Origin: Acidaminobacter sp. JC074
Lineage (GTDB): Bacteria > Bacillota > Clostridia > Peptostreptococcales > Acidaminobacteraceae
DNA length: 64,000 bases
Direction: 5' to 3'
Assembly: GCF_022496765.1 (NCBI RefSeq)
Contig: NZ_VANV01000008.1
Span: 124,001 to 188,000, forward strand
Below the pieces are notes generated by a model. It ran no database searches and was not told the DNA's origin. It saw only the letters and a list, made by a program, of their open reading frames with translations. The first letter of the stretch is position 1; every line of letters starts with the position of its first letter. The position numbers and the translations under genes are program-made. Shown here piece by piece: positions 28,001 to 36,620 of the stretch.

Positions 28001-30185
28001 CAGAAGTAATAATGAAGCTTTTGCAGCAATTGATAAATACATGACATACTATAAAGTAATCGTTGGCGAAAATTCCAAGCAGTTCGTTAATGTCTTACTT
28101 GAGTGTGCTACTAAATTAAAGAACAGTGGTTATATAGAAAATGCCAATACCCTTGCCCAGAAATATACTGCTTTATGTAGTAAAAATCAATTCTTTATTG
28201 AAGTTATTGCTATAGATATTCAATCAAGATACCTTATTCAAAGTGAAAAGATAAATCAAGCTCTTACTTTATTTGACCATTATTTAAACCATGTTTCAGA
28301 TCTTCATGGTATAGCGAGCTACAAGTACAAGAAGTGTTTTGAAATATATATAAAACTGTTAACAAGTAATAAGCTGTTTGATATTGCTGTACAGAAAATA
28401 GACAATTTATTAGAACATTATGACCATCAGCTTGGTAAAGACAATGATGAAACCATAGAGCTTTTTTTCAATAAAGCAGAAATATTTATGAGAATGAATG
28501 AACTTAATGATGCTTACTTAGTTTATGTGGATATTGAAAAAAGAACGCATCATATGGAAAAATATAGACGTTATTTAGCTGACTATACAGGAAAATGTCT
28601 TATGAAGCTTAAGAGATATGAAGAGGCATATAATTACTTCATAAATTACTATAATGATTACAAGAAGGCTACTGTAGAACTTGCTCCACGATATGTTGAA
28701 GAACTGCTTGAATGCTTTTTGCATTTAGATAAAAAAGAAGAAGAGTACCGAATTCTGAAGGATTATGTAGAAGGTGTCGGAAGAGAACGTGGATTCTTAG
28801 GATTAAGAGATAACCTAGTTCGTTTAGCTTTGATTTCGATAGAACAAAATGATTTTGATACTGCCAATAAGTATACTGAGGAACTTAGTAAGAATCGATT
28901 GATGTGGATAAATGACTTTACATTTATTAAGCAGATGATTAATCTATACCAAGTTTTTTTGCCTGAATATCTTAGCAAATTTGGTAAAAGCAATGTCAGA
29001 TACTTTGAAATGCAAGAGTTACTCATAGATTACCAAAGCTTTGAAGGTAAAGAGGAATTGAAAGCATTAGAGGCGGCTGTAAAAGATACAGCGGAATTTT
29101 ATGGTCAAGATGATATAAAAACAGTTCAGTATTTAATCAAGTTGTCAAGTAAATATGTAGAGTTAAATAAAAGGAGAAAGGTATACAAATTGTTTGAAAA
29201 AATAATCAGCATGCCTATCAGTAAAAGTAAACTCACTGCTTCGATAGAAGGTGTTTACCATATGCAGGCGTATTTACTGACAACAAGGAGTGCTGAGAAA
29301 TCATCAAAACTGATGAAGAACTATCTAGAACAAATAGAGAATAGTGAATGGATAAAAGATAAGTATGTCTGTAAATGGGTGGTTTTGATACTAGCTGAAA
29401 TATTTGAAGAACAACAAGCTTTATCTAGAGTTCTAAACTTGGTTCAACCTAAAACCTTGAGAGTTTATGATGAAGTTGCTAATAACCTGATATCTTATAA
29501 AAATATTAGTAGTCGGAAAGTTGGAATAGATTCTAATTTGAAAAAGAATAAACGACTTGGAAAACAGATATTGTTAAAAGGTCTGTCTGAATGTTCTTGT
29601 AACATTGATACTTCTTCAGCAGAAAGATTGGTTAATTTGATTCATAAGTTTAAGGGGGATATTGAGTTATGTGAAGCGATTCTTCCTTATATTAATCAAG
29701 TTGAGTTAGATAAAGAAATTTTAATTGACTTTAAAGGTCAGATGGCTAATCACTATATTGGCAAGGATATAGATAAGGTTTTTGAACTAAGTAATGAAAT
29801 TCTGGAATTAGATGAGAATAATAGTGCTGCAAAAGTATTTATTTCCAAGTATTATAGTAGAGTTGGTCAACATGGAAAAGCTCTAAGAGTCGCGAACGAT
29901 CTTCTAGAATATGAAAAGTCTCAGAAAACACCAGAAAATGAAGGGATGTTGATAGCTATGTATAATCTGTCTGACATAGTCTTAGCTTCTGGTGACAATG
30001 AAAAAGCTGAAAGTTTAAAATCTCAGGCTTTTGATTTGGATCAAATTAAGCCATTAATAGAGGCGTCAAAATCTAACACTAAAACTTATAAAGGTCAGTG
30101 GGCTTATTTGAATCTAAAGTTCATTTCTTCAAAAAGGAAACTCGTAGAGCGCCCAAATATCAAAAAATTAATTAAAACTAAATAA
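25011..30185 (+). CDS. giant STAND-type NTPase with TPR repeats
   Basis: In this 1724-residue protein, residues about 10-30 resemble the linker before an NTPase. Walker A is GIGGVGKS (50-57) and Walker B is LLLVFLD (211-217). A winged-helix-like region follows near 330-430, giving a STAND/NB-ARC layout. From about 500 to the end there are many TPR-like helix pairs, several of the kinesin-light-chain type (for example DEKTIISKHTVASLL, DEKTLATMNNLAIYYS). No catalytic effector domain is visible at the N-terminus. STAND-TPR proteins sense ligands with the repeats and oligomerise through the NTPase. Bacterial members include Avs antiphage sensors and transcription regulators. It stands alone between terminators, with no accessory gene beside it. 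Confidence 0.8.
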   Translation: MKFDFELPCDEKLEFTDREDARELFWTTYEHMLTEIKNGNSSYQVLDYYGIGGVGKSRLQQHFMGELDKRKESVYVHHDLQESSDRLTVMRLLSNQLRKHGVKFLFYDYARYRRAELIGDGAELTEKQTIIESNPFLSEVFDICSCIPVISDITDPTKYIVDGIGKIRHRFNENKTTLQRIDHMTVGELYESLPLFFAFDISKSMVEMNRLLLVFLDTYEAFVNYTSLLDDALSKDKWLRDVRFGLIPKTQNILWVIGGRNELRWRDMHRYWDEEARLKTMNIGDLSEEDTFKLLESKKITNEKMKKFIYDLSNGTPLYLELCIDNYKDSLTINNREPSLEEVGENKASLVERYVMYRNNNERELLHILASFGSWSIEELETFKNKFYPNISDISLENIIYHSYVTKTEDGLFKLHDTVLDGILADYEGNIEKVKERVSEFRIDRMSAVSSAIPEELSVDRLIKLTRNKMVVIQELEDLEEYYNELKDHLLDLRKKMQFADSLSVLKLIMNKLEVVHPRSVLDAKIKIAYAKDLLDLGQYDQMISYAQEAYEIINDYEDSLEDKASIYNSYAWIISKNGLKERALEIAKKALKIRLELHGEEDEKTIISKHTVASLLSDNKYNKEAIKLNEEVYDYRLNNYGLEDEKTLATMNNLAIYYSIDNKKDMAFDLTEEVYAIRKKLYGEDHLSTLSALHNLSIRYSENGQEDKALECSKYVMVKRLELLGKKHPETIRAMYTYAARLLSDKKVDEAFKLYYEVIDLRIEVLGSSHPLTQTTYFFIKRQLKKYYGRDLSLAFENKYDYINQGNDYRVELYKKVFGLEHQETLKALRTHASKLMKIGNIEKARQIYEDIIDINKKLNDSNHEDVFVTQEEYLYNIWEYTKLEDDSKAYINLFKKMVKALGSQSKIVSDNIEKYSRVSMQNSYKDYHEDRYLIFQDILGDTHEKTIDAFIEYCGSRYDEELLIKVNQFVERLMKNKLEINHKLISAQYNLLDRFRSNNEAFAAIDKYMTYYKVIVGENSKQFVNVLLECATKLKNSGYIENANTLAQKYTALCSKNQFFIEVIAIDIQSRYLIQSEKINQALTLFDHYLNHVSDLHGIASYKYKKCFEIYIKLLTSNKLFDIAVQKIDNLLEHYDHQLGKDNDETIELFFNKAEIFMRMNELNDAYLVYVDIEKRTHHMEKYRRYLADYTGKCLMKLKRYEEAYNYFINYYNDYKKATVELAPRYVEELLECFLHLDKKEEEYRILKDYVEGVGRERGFLGLRDNLVRLALISIEQNDFDTANKYTEELSKNRLMWINDFTFIKQMINLYQVFLPEYLSKFGKSNVRYFEMQELLIDYQSFEGKEELKALEAAVKDTAEFYGQDDIKTVQYLIKLSSKYVELNKRRKVYKLFEKIISMPISKSKLTASIEGVYHMQAYLLTTRSAEKSSKLMKNYLEQIENSEWIKDKYVCKWVVLILAEIFEEQQALSRVLNLVQPKTLRVYDEVANNLISYKNISSRKVGIDSNLKKNKRLGKQILLKGLSECSCNIDTSSAERLVNLIHKFKGDIELCEAILPYINQVELDKEILIDFKGQMANHYIGKDIDKVFELSNEILELDENNSAAKVFISKYYSRVGQHGKALRVANDLLEYEKSQKTPENEGMLIAMYNLSDIVLASGDNEKAESLKSQAFDLDQIKPLIEASKSNTKTYKGQWAYLNLKFISSKRKLVERPNIKKLIKTK

Positions 30186-30214
30186 ATCTGTTTAGTTTGT
30201 CATGTAATCTATTT

Positions 30215-30247
30215 AAGATGAACCATATGTTGGTTTATCTTTTTTTT
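30215..30247 (+). terminator. intrinsic terminator after STAND gene
   Basis: Stem AAGATGAACC (30215-30224), loop ATATGTT, stem GGTTTATCTT (30232-30241, one G-T pair), with an eight-T tract. Confidence 0.85.
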
Positions 30248-30375
30248 GATTAAAGTGTAGTATTGCCACATATAAATGGAATAAGGATAATATTTTCTCT
30301 GAAGGCCTTGTAATTTATACTGTATGTATAGGTGAGATAATGTTTATTTTGCAATAAAGTATAGAGGAGTATAAA

Positions 30376-30636
30376 ATGAAGAGAAGTTTTATTATTAAAA
30401 ATGAACTAGGTCTGCATGCAAGACCTATTAGTAAATGGTTGGCTGTATTTAAAGAAAGTGATGCCCTTGTTAATGTTTTTAAAGGTGATAAGAAGTTCAA
30501 TGGCAAGAGCATGATTTCTCTTATGCAGACAGCTGCCAAAAAAGATGACGAAATAACTGTTGAGATAATAGGTGATTCTGAAGATATTCTTATAGAAGAG
30601 CTGTCATTACTTATTGAAGATGGGTTTGGTGAGTAA
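30376..30636 (+). CDS. HPr-type phosphocarrier protein
   Basis: This 86-residue protein carries the phosphoacceptor His14 in LGLHARP and a serine in GKSMISLM (Ser45) at the position phosphorylated by HPr kinase in Bacillota. HPr passes phosphate from EI to PTS components and PRD regulators. The gene begins an operon with its own EI, a PRD regulator and the sugar-acid genes. It is therefore probably a dedicated, pathway-specific HPr or a paralogue of the housekeeping copy. AGAGGAG precedes the ATG. Confidence 0.93.
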   Translation: MKRSFIIKNELGLHARPISKWLAVFKESDALVNVFKGDKKFNGKSMISLMQTAAKKDDEITVEIIGDSEDILIEELSLLIEDGFGE

Positions 30637-30637
30637 G

Positions 30638-32341
30638 ATGAACATACAAGGAATTGGTGCTTCATCTGGTATTGGGCTTGGCCAGGCATTTGTTTATGAG
30701 TCATCAGATATTGAGATTATAGAAGATTCTTTATTATCTTTAGAAGAAGAAATGTGCTTATTTACAAAAGCGATTGAATCAGCTTCAGATGATATAAAGA
30801 ACTTATATGAAAGAGCCAAAATAAGACTAGGTGAAAAAGATGCCGGCGTTTTTCAGGCACATCTTATGTTTCTAGAAGATCCTGAGTTTACATCGGGGAT
30901 TGAGGCTTTAATTGAATCTGGCAAAACGTCTACTTTTGCCGTAAAAAATGTAAGTGATATGCTTATAGCCATGTTTTCGTCTATGGACGATGATTATATG
31001 AAAGAGCGTGCAAGTGATATCAAAGATGTATCAGATAGATTGATAAATATCTTATTAGGTGTAAATGCTTCTTTGGATTCATTTGAATCACCAGTGATCA
31101 TAGTTGCAGAGGATTTGACACCATCCATGACAGTTACATTAGACCCTAAAATGGTATTGGCCTTTATAACAAGAGTAGGTGGTAAAACATCACACTCTGC
31201 TATCATGGCAAGAAACATGGGCATTCCAGCGGTCGTTGGCCTAGGTGATATCAGTGACATTGAATCAGGTTCTGTTCTAATTGTTAACGGTGACACAGGT
31301 CAAGTGACATTATCACCAACGTCATCAGAACTTGATGATGCAGAGACTTTAAGAAAAGACTACTTAATAAAGCAGAACATGCTACAAGCTTTTGTCGGAA
31401 AAGAGACAATGACACAAGACAAGAAACGCATTGAACTGGTATGTAATATTGGTAGTGATAAAGATATACCATTGGTTCAATCCAATGACGGAGAAGGTGT
31501 CGGTTTATTTAGATCAGAGTTTCTATATATGGATCAAGAATCTATGCCATCAGAGGAAACTCAGTTTAAAGCCTATAAGGCGGTGGTAGAAAGTATTTCT
31601 GGTCCTGTAATTATTCGTACATTGGATGTTGGTGGCGATAAGGACATTCCTTACATTAAGTTAGATGAAGAGATGAATCCTTTTCTAGGTGTAAGAGCGG
31701 TCAGACTTTGTTTAAAAGATAGCCAGCTTTTTCAGCCACAACTATGTGCGCTATTAAGAGCCAGTGTTTATGGTCATCTAAAAATTATGTTTCCAATGGT
31801 TTCTAGTCTTGAAGAAGTTCATCTTATTAAGGCTGAACTTGAAAAAGCTAAAGAGACCCTTAGAAAACGTGGTGATTCTTATGATTCAAATGTAGAAATC
31901 GGAATTATGATAGAGATTCCATCAGCAGCTTTGATGGCAGATATGTTTGCAAAAGAAGTAGACTTCTTTTCTATTGGTACCAATGACTTGGTTCAATATA
32001 CAACTGCTACTGACCGTATCAATCAAAATGTTTCCCATTTATATAGCCACTACCATCCCGCAGTCTTAAGATTGATTAAGTTTGTGGCTGAAGCAGGAGG
32101 GCGTGAAAATATCATGGTTGGCATGTGTGGCGAAGCTGCAAGTGATCCGCTATTGATACCTTTTCTAATAGGTGCTGGCTTAAATGAACTCAGTGTATCA
32201 CCCTATAAAGTTTTAGCAACTAGAAGTCATATTTCTACATTGACTTATGAAAAATGTAAAGAATATTCAAAAGAAATAATGAATTTATCTACTGCTTCTC
32301 AAGTACGTGACTACCTAGAAACAGTAGCTTTAAACCAATAA
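30638..32341 (+). CDS. ptsI: phosphoenolpyruvate-protein phosphotransferase (PTS enzyme I)
   Basis: This 567-residue protein has full-length domains: HPr-binding helices (about 20-145), the phosphohistidine domain with His186 in GGKTSHSAIMARNMGIP, and the PEP-binding barrel with GVGLFRSEFLYM, SIGTNDLVQYTTATDR and the active-site cysteine in MVGMCGEAASDP. It moves phosphate from PEP to HPr. Start 30638 (MNIQGIGAS) is chosen because the stop of the HPr gene lies one base upstream and a GGTGAG element is spaced correctly. Its presence in this operon argues that a PTS-type process belongs to the locus. Confidence 0.93.
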   Translation: MNIQGIGASSGIGLGQAFVYESSDIEIIEDSLLSLEEEMCLFTKAIESASDDIKNLYERAKIRLGEKDAGVFQAHLMFLEDPEFTSGIEALIESGKTSTFAVKNVSDMLIAMFSSMDDDYMKERASDIKDVSDRLINILLGVNASLDSFESPVIIVAEDLTPSMTVTLDPKMVLAFITRVGGKTSHSAIMARNMGIPAVVGLGDISDIESGSVLIVNGDTGQVTLSPTSSELDDAETLRKDYLIKQNMLQAFVGKETMTQDKKRIELVCNIGSDKDIPLVQSNDGEGVGLFRSEFLYMDQESMPSEETQFKAYKAVVESISGPVIIRTLDVGGDKDIPYIKLDEEMNPFLGVRAVRLCLKDSQLFQPQLCALLRASVYGHLKIMFPMVSSLEEVHLIKAELEKAKETLRKRGDSYDSNVEIGIMIEIPSAALMADMFAKEVDFFSIGTNDLVQYTTATDRINQNVSHLYSHYHPAVLRLIKFVAEAGGRENIMVGMCGEAASDPLLIPFLIGAGLNELSVSPYKVLATRSHISTLTYEKCKEYSKEIMNLSTASQVRDYLETVALNQ

Positions 32342-32431
32342 AGTATGATATTGCAAGGTAGGTTCGGCAAGTAAATGATATTTTATTTGTAAACATGATG
32401 GCCTATGATGATATCAAGAAGGGAAAGCCAT

Positions 32432-34405
32432 ATGAATTTATCCAAAAGACAGGAAATGATTCTTAAGAAACTTTTGGAAGAAAAGAATGCCATAAAGGTA
32501 AAAGAACTTTCAAGTGCCTTGGGTGTAAGCGACAGAACCATTCGGTATGATTTAGATCACATCGATTATGAGTTAAAACATCTAAATACTTCTTTAAAAC
32601 GGACGCCAAAGGTTGGCATAGCGCTTGAAGATAAGGGAGCCTTAAAAGATCTGATGAGTCTTTGGGACACATCTAGCTATGTTCCTAACCTTGACAAAGA
32701 AGAAAGACTTATCTACTTAGGACTTTTTTTAGCCCTAGAGGGAAAACCTTTGTCTAGTGAGTATCTTGCTGAAAAAGTGTGTACCAGTCGCTCTACTATC
32801 ATCAGTGATTTAAAGGAGCTAGGACCCATATTAGAAAAAGAGTTTGCATTAAACCTATCAGCTAAAAAGCACTATGGATACCTTGTAAAAGGCACTGAAG
32901 AAAAGGTCAGAATCTATTTAACTGAGCTAGTGAAGACTTTTCTAGTCTATAGACGTCAAGGTCACAAAATTCACTATTTGACTTCAGAACTTGAATCCCT
33001 TATGGACAGTGACTTGATTTCTAATATCAGAAAGGCTATTAAACTTTGTAAGAAGATTCACCCATTTTGGCTTCCCAACGAATCTTATTTGACTATTGTA
33101 GCCAAGTTGAGGGTTTTACTTTTAAGAATCGAAATGGGACATGTGAGTGAAAAATCTTCTTTGGCTTCTATCAATCATAACAGGGAATATGAAATTGCCA
33201 AGGAGCTTTCTAACCAGTTAGAAGGATTGATTGGTTTAAAGATTCCCCAAGTTGAAGTGAACAACATAGCCCATGATTTACTCTATTCTAATGTGAAAAC
33301 AACCACAGATCGTCATGGCAGTGTAGATCCTAAACTGATTGATACTGTATATCAGATGATCAAGGTTTTGCAAAACTATATAAGCCTTAATCCTGATAAC
33401 ATTCACGCACTAAAAAACGAGTTGATTTCACACTTGGAGCTGTCTTTAGAAAAGATTCAGTTTGGTATTCCAAACATCAACTATTTGATAGATGATATTA
33501 AGAAAAACTACTTTGAGGAGTTTCATATCGCTAAGATCATCTTAAAGGTCTTTGAAGAGGCCTATGATGTAAAAATTGATGATGATGAAGTTGGTTTTGT
33601 GACCATGTACATACTTAAGAATATGGAGTTAAGTGAACGAAAGAAGGAAAAGAACATCTTGGTTGTATGTTGTTCCGGTAAGGGGGCATCTAAGTTCTTG
33701 GCAACAAGAATCAGAAACAACATCCCTAACATCCACATCAATGACATTGTTTCAGTCTTTGAAGTGGAAGAACAAGATTATGATGCTGATAATCTAGATT
33801 TGATTATCTCTACAGTTGAGATAAAGAATGCTTTAAAGCCTGTCATTGTTGTCAGTCCTTTGATTACAAATCAGGAGTTAGGAAAGATTTCGAAGGCCCT
33901 CTTTAATACGGATCATTCACTTTTACAGGCTCAACTGCACCATTCTAAGAACCTGACCAAACAGTTGGAATATAGAATCATGTCCATGGTTTCTCCAGAA
34001 CTTGGAGAACAACTCATGATAAAGTTATCTTCAGTTATTCATGATTTTGAAGAATCCAATAGACAGAGTCTGGTTTATAAAGATGATATAGAAAAGCCTG
34101 CAAGGACCATCGGTATGGTTTTAATGGAAATCGGCAGTATGATACAGAACCTTCAGAGTCGAGGTTATGACTATGAGTTTCTAACCTTTTGGGGTTTGAT
34201 ACTCCATATAGTTTTAGCTGTACCAAGGTGGCAATCAGGTAGCTTTAATGTGGAACCTTCAATAGAAAAATATAAGAAGAAATATCCTGATGTGTATCAA
34301 GAGGTTAAGGAGACACTTGAAAGGATAGAAGTGAACTTCGAATTTAGAATAATGGAAAGTGAGATAATTGCAATTATGCGTTATCTCTGCAAGGAAAGTG
34401 TATGA
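32432..34405 (+). CDS. PRD-containing transcriptional regulator (BglG/MtlR/ManR type)
   Basis: This 657-residue protein has an N-terminal helix-turn-helix (SALGVSDRTIRYDLDHI, about 18-45), a second HTH near 110-130, and two PRD-like regions (about 175-290 and 300-400). An EIIB-like domain follows with the Cys motif VVCCSGKGASKFLATRIRN. The C-terminal segment (about 520-657) looks like another PRD (LILHIVLAVPRW, then RIMESEIIAIMRYL) rather than a typical EIIA domain. Such regulators are phosphorylated by HPr or EII proteins and activate adjacent catabolic genes. ATG 32432 is preceded by AAGGGAAAG; an upstream in-frame ATG at 32405 is less likely. It overlaps the next gene by four bases (ATGA). 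Confidence 0.87.
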   Translation: MNLSKRQEMILKKLLEEKNAIKVKELSSALGVSDRTIRYDLDHIDYELKHLNTSLKRTPKVGIALEDKGALKDLMSLWDTSSYVPNLDKEERLIYLGLFLALEGKPLSSEYLAEKVCTSRSTIISDLKELGPILEKEFALNLSAKKHYGYLVKGTEEKVRIYLTELVKTFLVYRRQGHKIHYLTSELESLMDSDLISNIRKAIKLCKKIHPFWLPNESYLTIVAKLRVLLLRIEMGHVSEKSSLASINHNREYEIAKELSNQLEGLIGLKIPQVEVNNIAHDLLYSNVKTTTDRHGSVDPKLIDTVYQMIKVLQNYISLNPDNIHALKNELISHLELSLEKIQFGIPNINYLIDDIKKNYFEEFHIAKIILKVFEEAYDVKIDDDEVGFVTMYILKNMELSERKKEKNILVVCCSGKGASKFLATRIRNNIPNIHINDIVSVFEVEEQDYDADNLDLIISTVEIKNALKPVIVVSPLITNQELGKISKALFNTDHSLLQAQLHHSKNLTKQLEYRIMSMVSPELGEQLMIKLSSVIHDFEESNRQSLVYKDDIEKPARTIGMVLMEIGSMIQNLQSRGYDYEFLTFWGLILHIVLAVPRWQSGSFNVEPSIEKYKKKYPDVYQEVKETLERIEVNFEFRIMESEIIAIMRYLCKESV

Positions 34406-35886
34406 AGAGATTATTGATAAAAAACGCCAATATTATAGACGTGTCTTCTAAGTATCACAAACAGTGTGTAGACATCTATATAGAAGATGGTGTGATTAAA
34501 AAGATAGATAAGGATTTAAATGAAATGGGCCAGGTATTTGATATTTCATCCTACCTGATCAGTCCTGGATTCATTGATGCTCATGTCCACTGTTACCATG
34601 GAAAAACAGTCATCGGCATTGATCCTGAAAAGATAGGTGTAAAAACAGGTGTAACGAGCCTTATAGATGCCGGTACAGCAGGGGCAAACACCATAGATGA
34701 TTTCTATAATAGAATCATCAAAAAAAGTGAAGAAAGGGTCTTTGTGCTTTTAAATACAGCATCAGATGGCTTGAAGACTTTATCTGAACTGTCTACAGAT
34801 GGTGTCATTGATAAAAAGGCTATTAAAAAAGCCATAGAAAGGTATCAAGATACAATCGTTGGTATAAAGGCAAGAGCATCTTCTTCAGTATTACTAGATA
34901 AAGGTATCGGACCAATAGCTGAGTCTAAAAATATTGCTACAGAACTTGGTTTACCCCTTGTAATACATATAGGTAATGCACCACCAAAGGTTGAAGAGGT
35001 GTTAGACTTAACATCAGCAGGAGATGTAATAACCCATTGTTATCACAATAAGGTAAATGGTCTTTTCTTAGAATCAGGCATTAAAAAGGGCCAAGTTGCA
35101 AATGCACTTCATAGACAAGTTAAGTTTGATATTGGTCATGGTTCATCGTCATTTTCATTTGATGTATTTGAGAAGGCTGTAAAAAATGGTTTTAGACATG
35201 ACTTTATTGGATCAGATATCTATGACAAGAACATAGGTGGACCGGTTGTAAGTTTAATTAATGTGATGAACAAGGTGCTGGCTTGTGATTTTTCTTTAGA
35301 TGATGTTGTTTCAAGTGTAACCTCTAAGGTTTCTGAGCATTTTAAGCTAAGTAGACTAGGTACGATAAAAGTAGGTAATTTTGCAGACTTTACAGTTTAT
35401 AAGCTTCATGACAGCAGAAAGACTTTTGTAGATTCTGTAGGCCAAAGTAGGACTGGCAAGTCGTGGATAGAAGCCAAATATACCTTGGTTGAAGGTGAGA
35501 TATTTAGAGTAGAAAATGGAGGAGAGATGATATCTTTTGATTTCCTAAAAGATAGCATGAGTTTGACACAAGAACAAATGACTGCATACGATGATGACTT
35601 AAGGTACATAGATGATTATGTATCAGGTCATGGCATAAAGTTTCAGGATCATTTTAAGTTAGGTTTTTATTCACACATGGTTGGTTTTATAGATCGACTT
35701 AAGAATAAGGAGAAACTGGATCCTGTAGATGAAAGTATAAAAGACAACATTGAAGAGAAAGCCTTTAAGTTAACTTATGACTTAATTGATTCGATGTCAA
35801 AAAAATATGAAGTTGAAACCTTTGAAAGTGAAGTGATCTTGGCATCTATTCACATTCAAACAGCACTTGCAATGGAGGAAGACTAA
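34402..35886 (+). CDS. amidohydrolase/deacetylase fused to a C-terminal PRD-like domain
   Basis: In this 494-residue protein, residues 1-375 form an amidohydrolase of the EF_0837 type (TIGR03583), with metal motifs GFIDAHVHCYHG, ITHCYHNKVNG and DIGHG, closing with GNFADFTVY. Residues about 380-494 are an extra alpha-helical domain (HFKLGFYSHMVGFIDRL; FESEVILASIHIQTAL) that resembles the stand-alone PRD protein EF_0829 (TIGR03582) found in related loci. The joined form looks like a fusion. An internal GGAGGAG before ATG 35527 might also allow separate translation of the last 120 residues. The enzyme probably deacylates or opens the pathway's substrate. Confidence 0.82.
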   Translation: MKRLLIKNANIIDVSSKYHKQCVDIYIEDGVIKKIDKDLNEMGQVFDISSYLISPGFIDAHVHCYHGKTVIGIDPEKIGVKTGVTSLIDAGTAGANTIDDFYNRIIKKSEERVFVLLNTASDGLKTLSELSTDGVIDKKAIKKAIERYQDTIVGIKARASSSVLLDKGIGPIAESKNIATELGLPLVIHIGNAPPKVEEVLDLTSAGDVITHCYHNKVNGLFLESGIKKGQVANALHRQVKFDIGHGSSSFSFDVFEKAVKNGFRHDFIGSDIYDKNIGGPVVSLINVMNKVLACDFSLDDVVSSVTSKVSEHFKLSRLGTIKVGNFADFTVYKLHDSRKTFVDSVGQSRTGKSWIEAKYTLVEGEIFRVENGGEMISFDFLKDSMSLTQEQMTAYDDDLRYIDDYVSGHGIKFQDHFKLGFYSHMVGFIDRLKNKEKLDPVDESIKDNIEEKAFKLTYDLIDSMSKKYEVETFESEVILASIHIQTALAMEED

Positions 35887-36248
35887 TGGAAAAGGAAATT
35901 GTAATCGTAATAGGTGACAGACTAGGAAAAGGCCAAAAAGTGGCTAAGGGTATAGAAAAAGCTGGTGGCAAGGCCATTGTAATAGAAGGTATGGCAGCTG
36001 ATATGAAATTAGGTGATGAAATGCATAAGCAAAACGCTGATCTAGGCATCTCTTTCTGCGGATCGGGTGGTGCAGGTGCTTTGATGGCTGCTACAAAATA
36101 TGGCTATAAGGCAAAACATCATTTACGTTCTATAGAAGCAGGTGAGTCTGCAATTAAGGAAGGTAACAAAGTACTAGGTTTTGGTTTCATGGACTTAGAA
36201 GAACTTGGAGAAAGACTGACAAAGGCATTTATCAAATATCAAAGATAG
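35886..36248 (+). CDS. glycine-rich SFCGS family protein (TIGR03577 type)
   Basis: This 120-residue protein carries the namesake motif GISFCGSGGAGALMA with Cys58, preceded by a Rossmann-like strand (IVIVIGDRLGKGQKVA). The ATG overlaps the previous stop (TAATG). The family always accompanies DUF4310-4312 proteins in EF_0829-0839-type loci. A lone conserved cysteine after a beta-strand in a small alpha/beta protein is the arrangement of PTS EIIB subunits, so it may carry phosphate. This is an inference, not established. Confidence 0.85.
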   Translation: MEKEIVIVIGDRLGKGQKVAKGIEKAGGKAIVIEGMAADMKLGDEMHKQNADLGISFCGSGGAGALMAATKYGYKAKHHLRSIEAGESAIKEGNKVLGFGFMDLEELGERLTKAFIKYQR

Positions 36249-36257
36249 GAAGGTAAA

Positions 36258-36548
36258 ATGGAAAAGAAGGAATTGCTTCAAACAGTAGAAAAAACACTTG
36301 TCATTACTGCATCTGGTAAGACAAAGGATGAAACGCTTACAAAGGCTATAGGCATTTTAAGAAAAAAAGTCTATGGGGAAGTTAAGGGTCAAATCTTAAA
36401 AATGGATCCCCTTTCTATTGTTATAGATTCAGAAGAAACACAAAAGTTTACAGAAAAATTCTTATTCCTATTTGCACCAAGAGACAAAGAAACATATAAA
36501 GTAACGTACTCTATAAAAGTCAAAATTAATTATGTAGCACCCTTATAA
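36258..36548 (+). CDS. DUF4312 family protein (TIGR03578 type)
   Basis: This 96-residue small alpha/beta protein (MEKKELLQTVEKTLVITASG and onward) has no membrane helices. It lies ten bases after SFCGS with GGAAGG before the ATG. It is always encoded with SFCGS, DUF4311 and DUF4310 and probably forms part of their transport complex as a soluble subunit. No catalytic motif is visible. Confidence 0.82.
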   Translation: MEKKELLQTVEKTLVITASGKTKDETLTKAIGILRKKVYGEVKGQILKMDPLSIVIDSEETQKFTEKFLFLFAPRDKETYKVTYSIKVKINYVAPL

Positions 36549-36620
36549 AAAAGTAAGAAACTAACCGTGATCACGTTAGAAAAATATAAAGGCAATTTTT
36601 AGTATTAAAGGAGGACTATT

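Noticed and set aside
30315-30704. 129-codon minus-strand open frame opposite the HPr and EI genes
   Set aside because: It lies wholly opposite strongly supported genes, has no ribosome-binding site and no family-like sequence. Treated as a shadow frame, as are the other long frames opposite real genes (for example 11664-11999 and 39412-39762).
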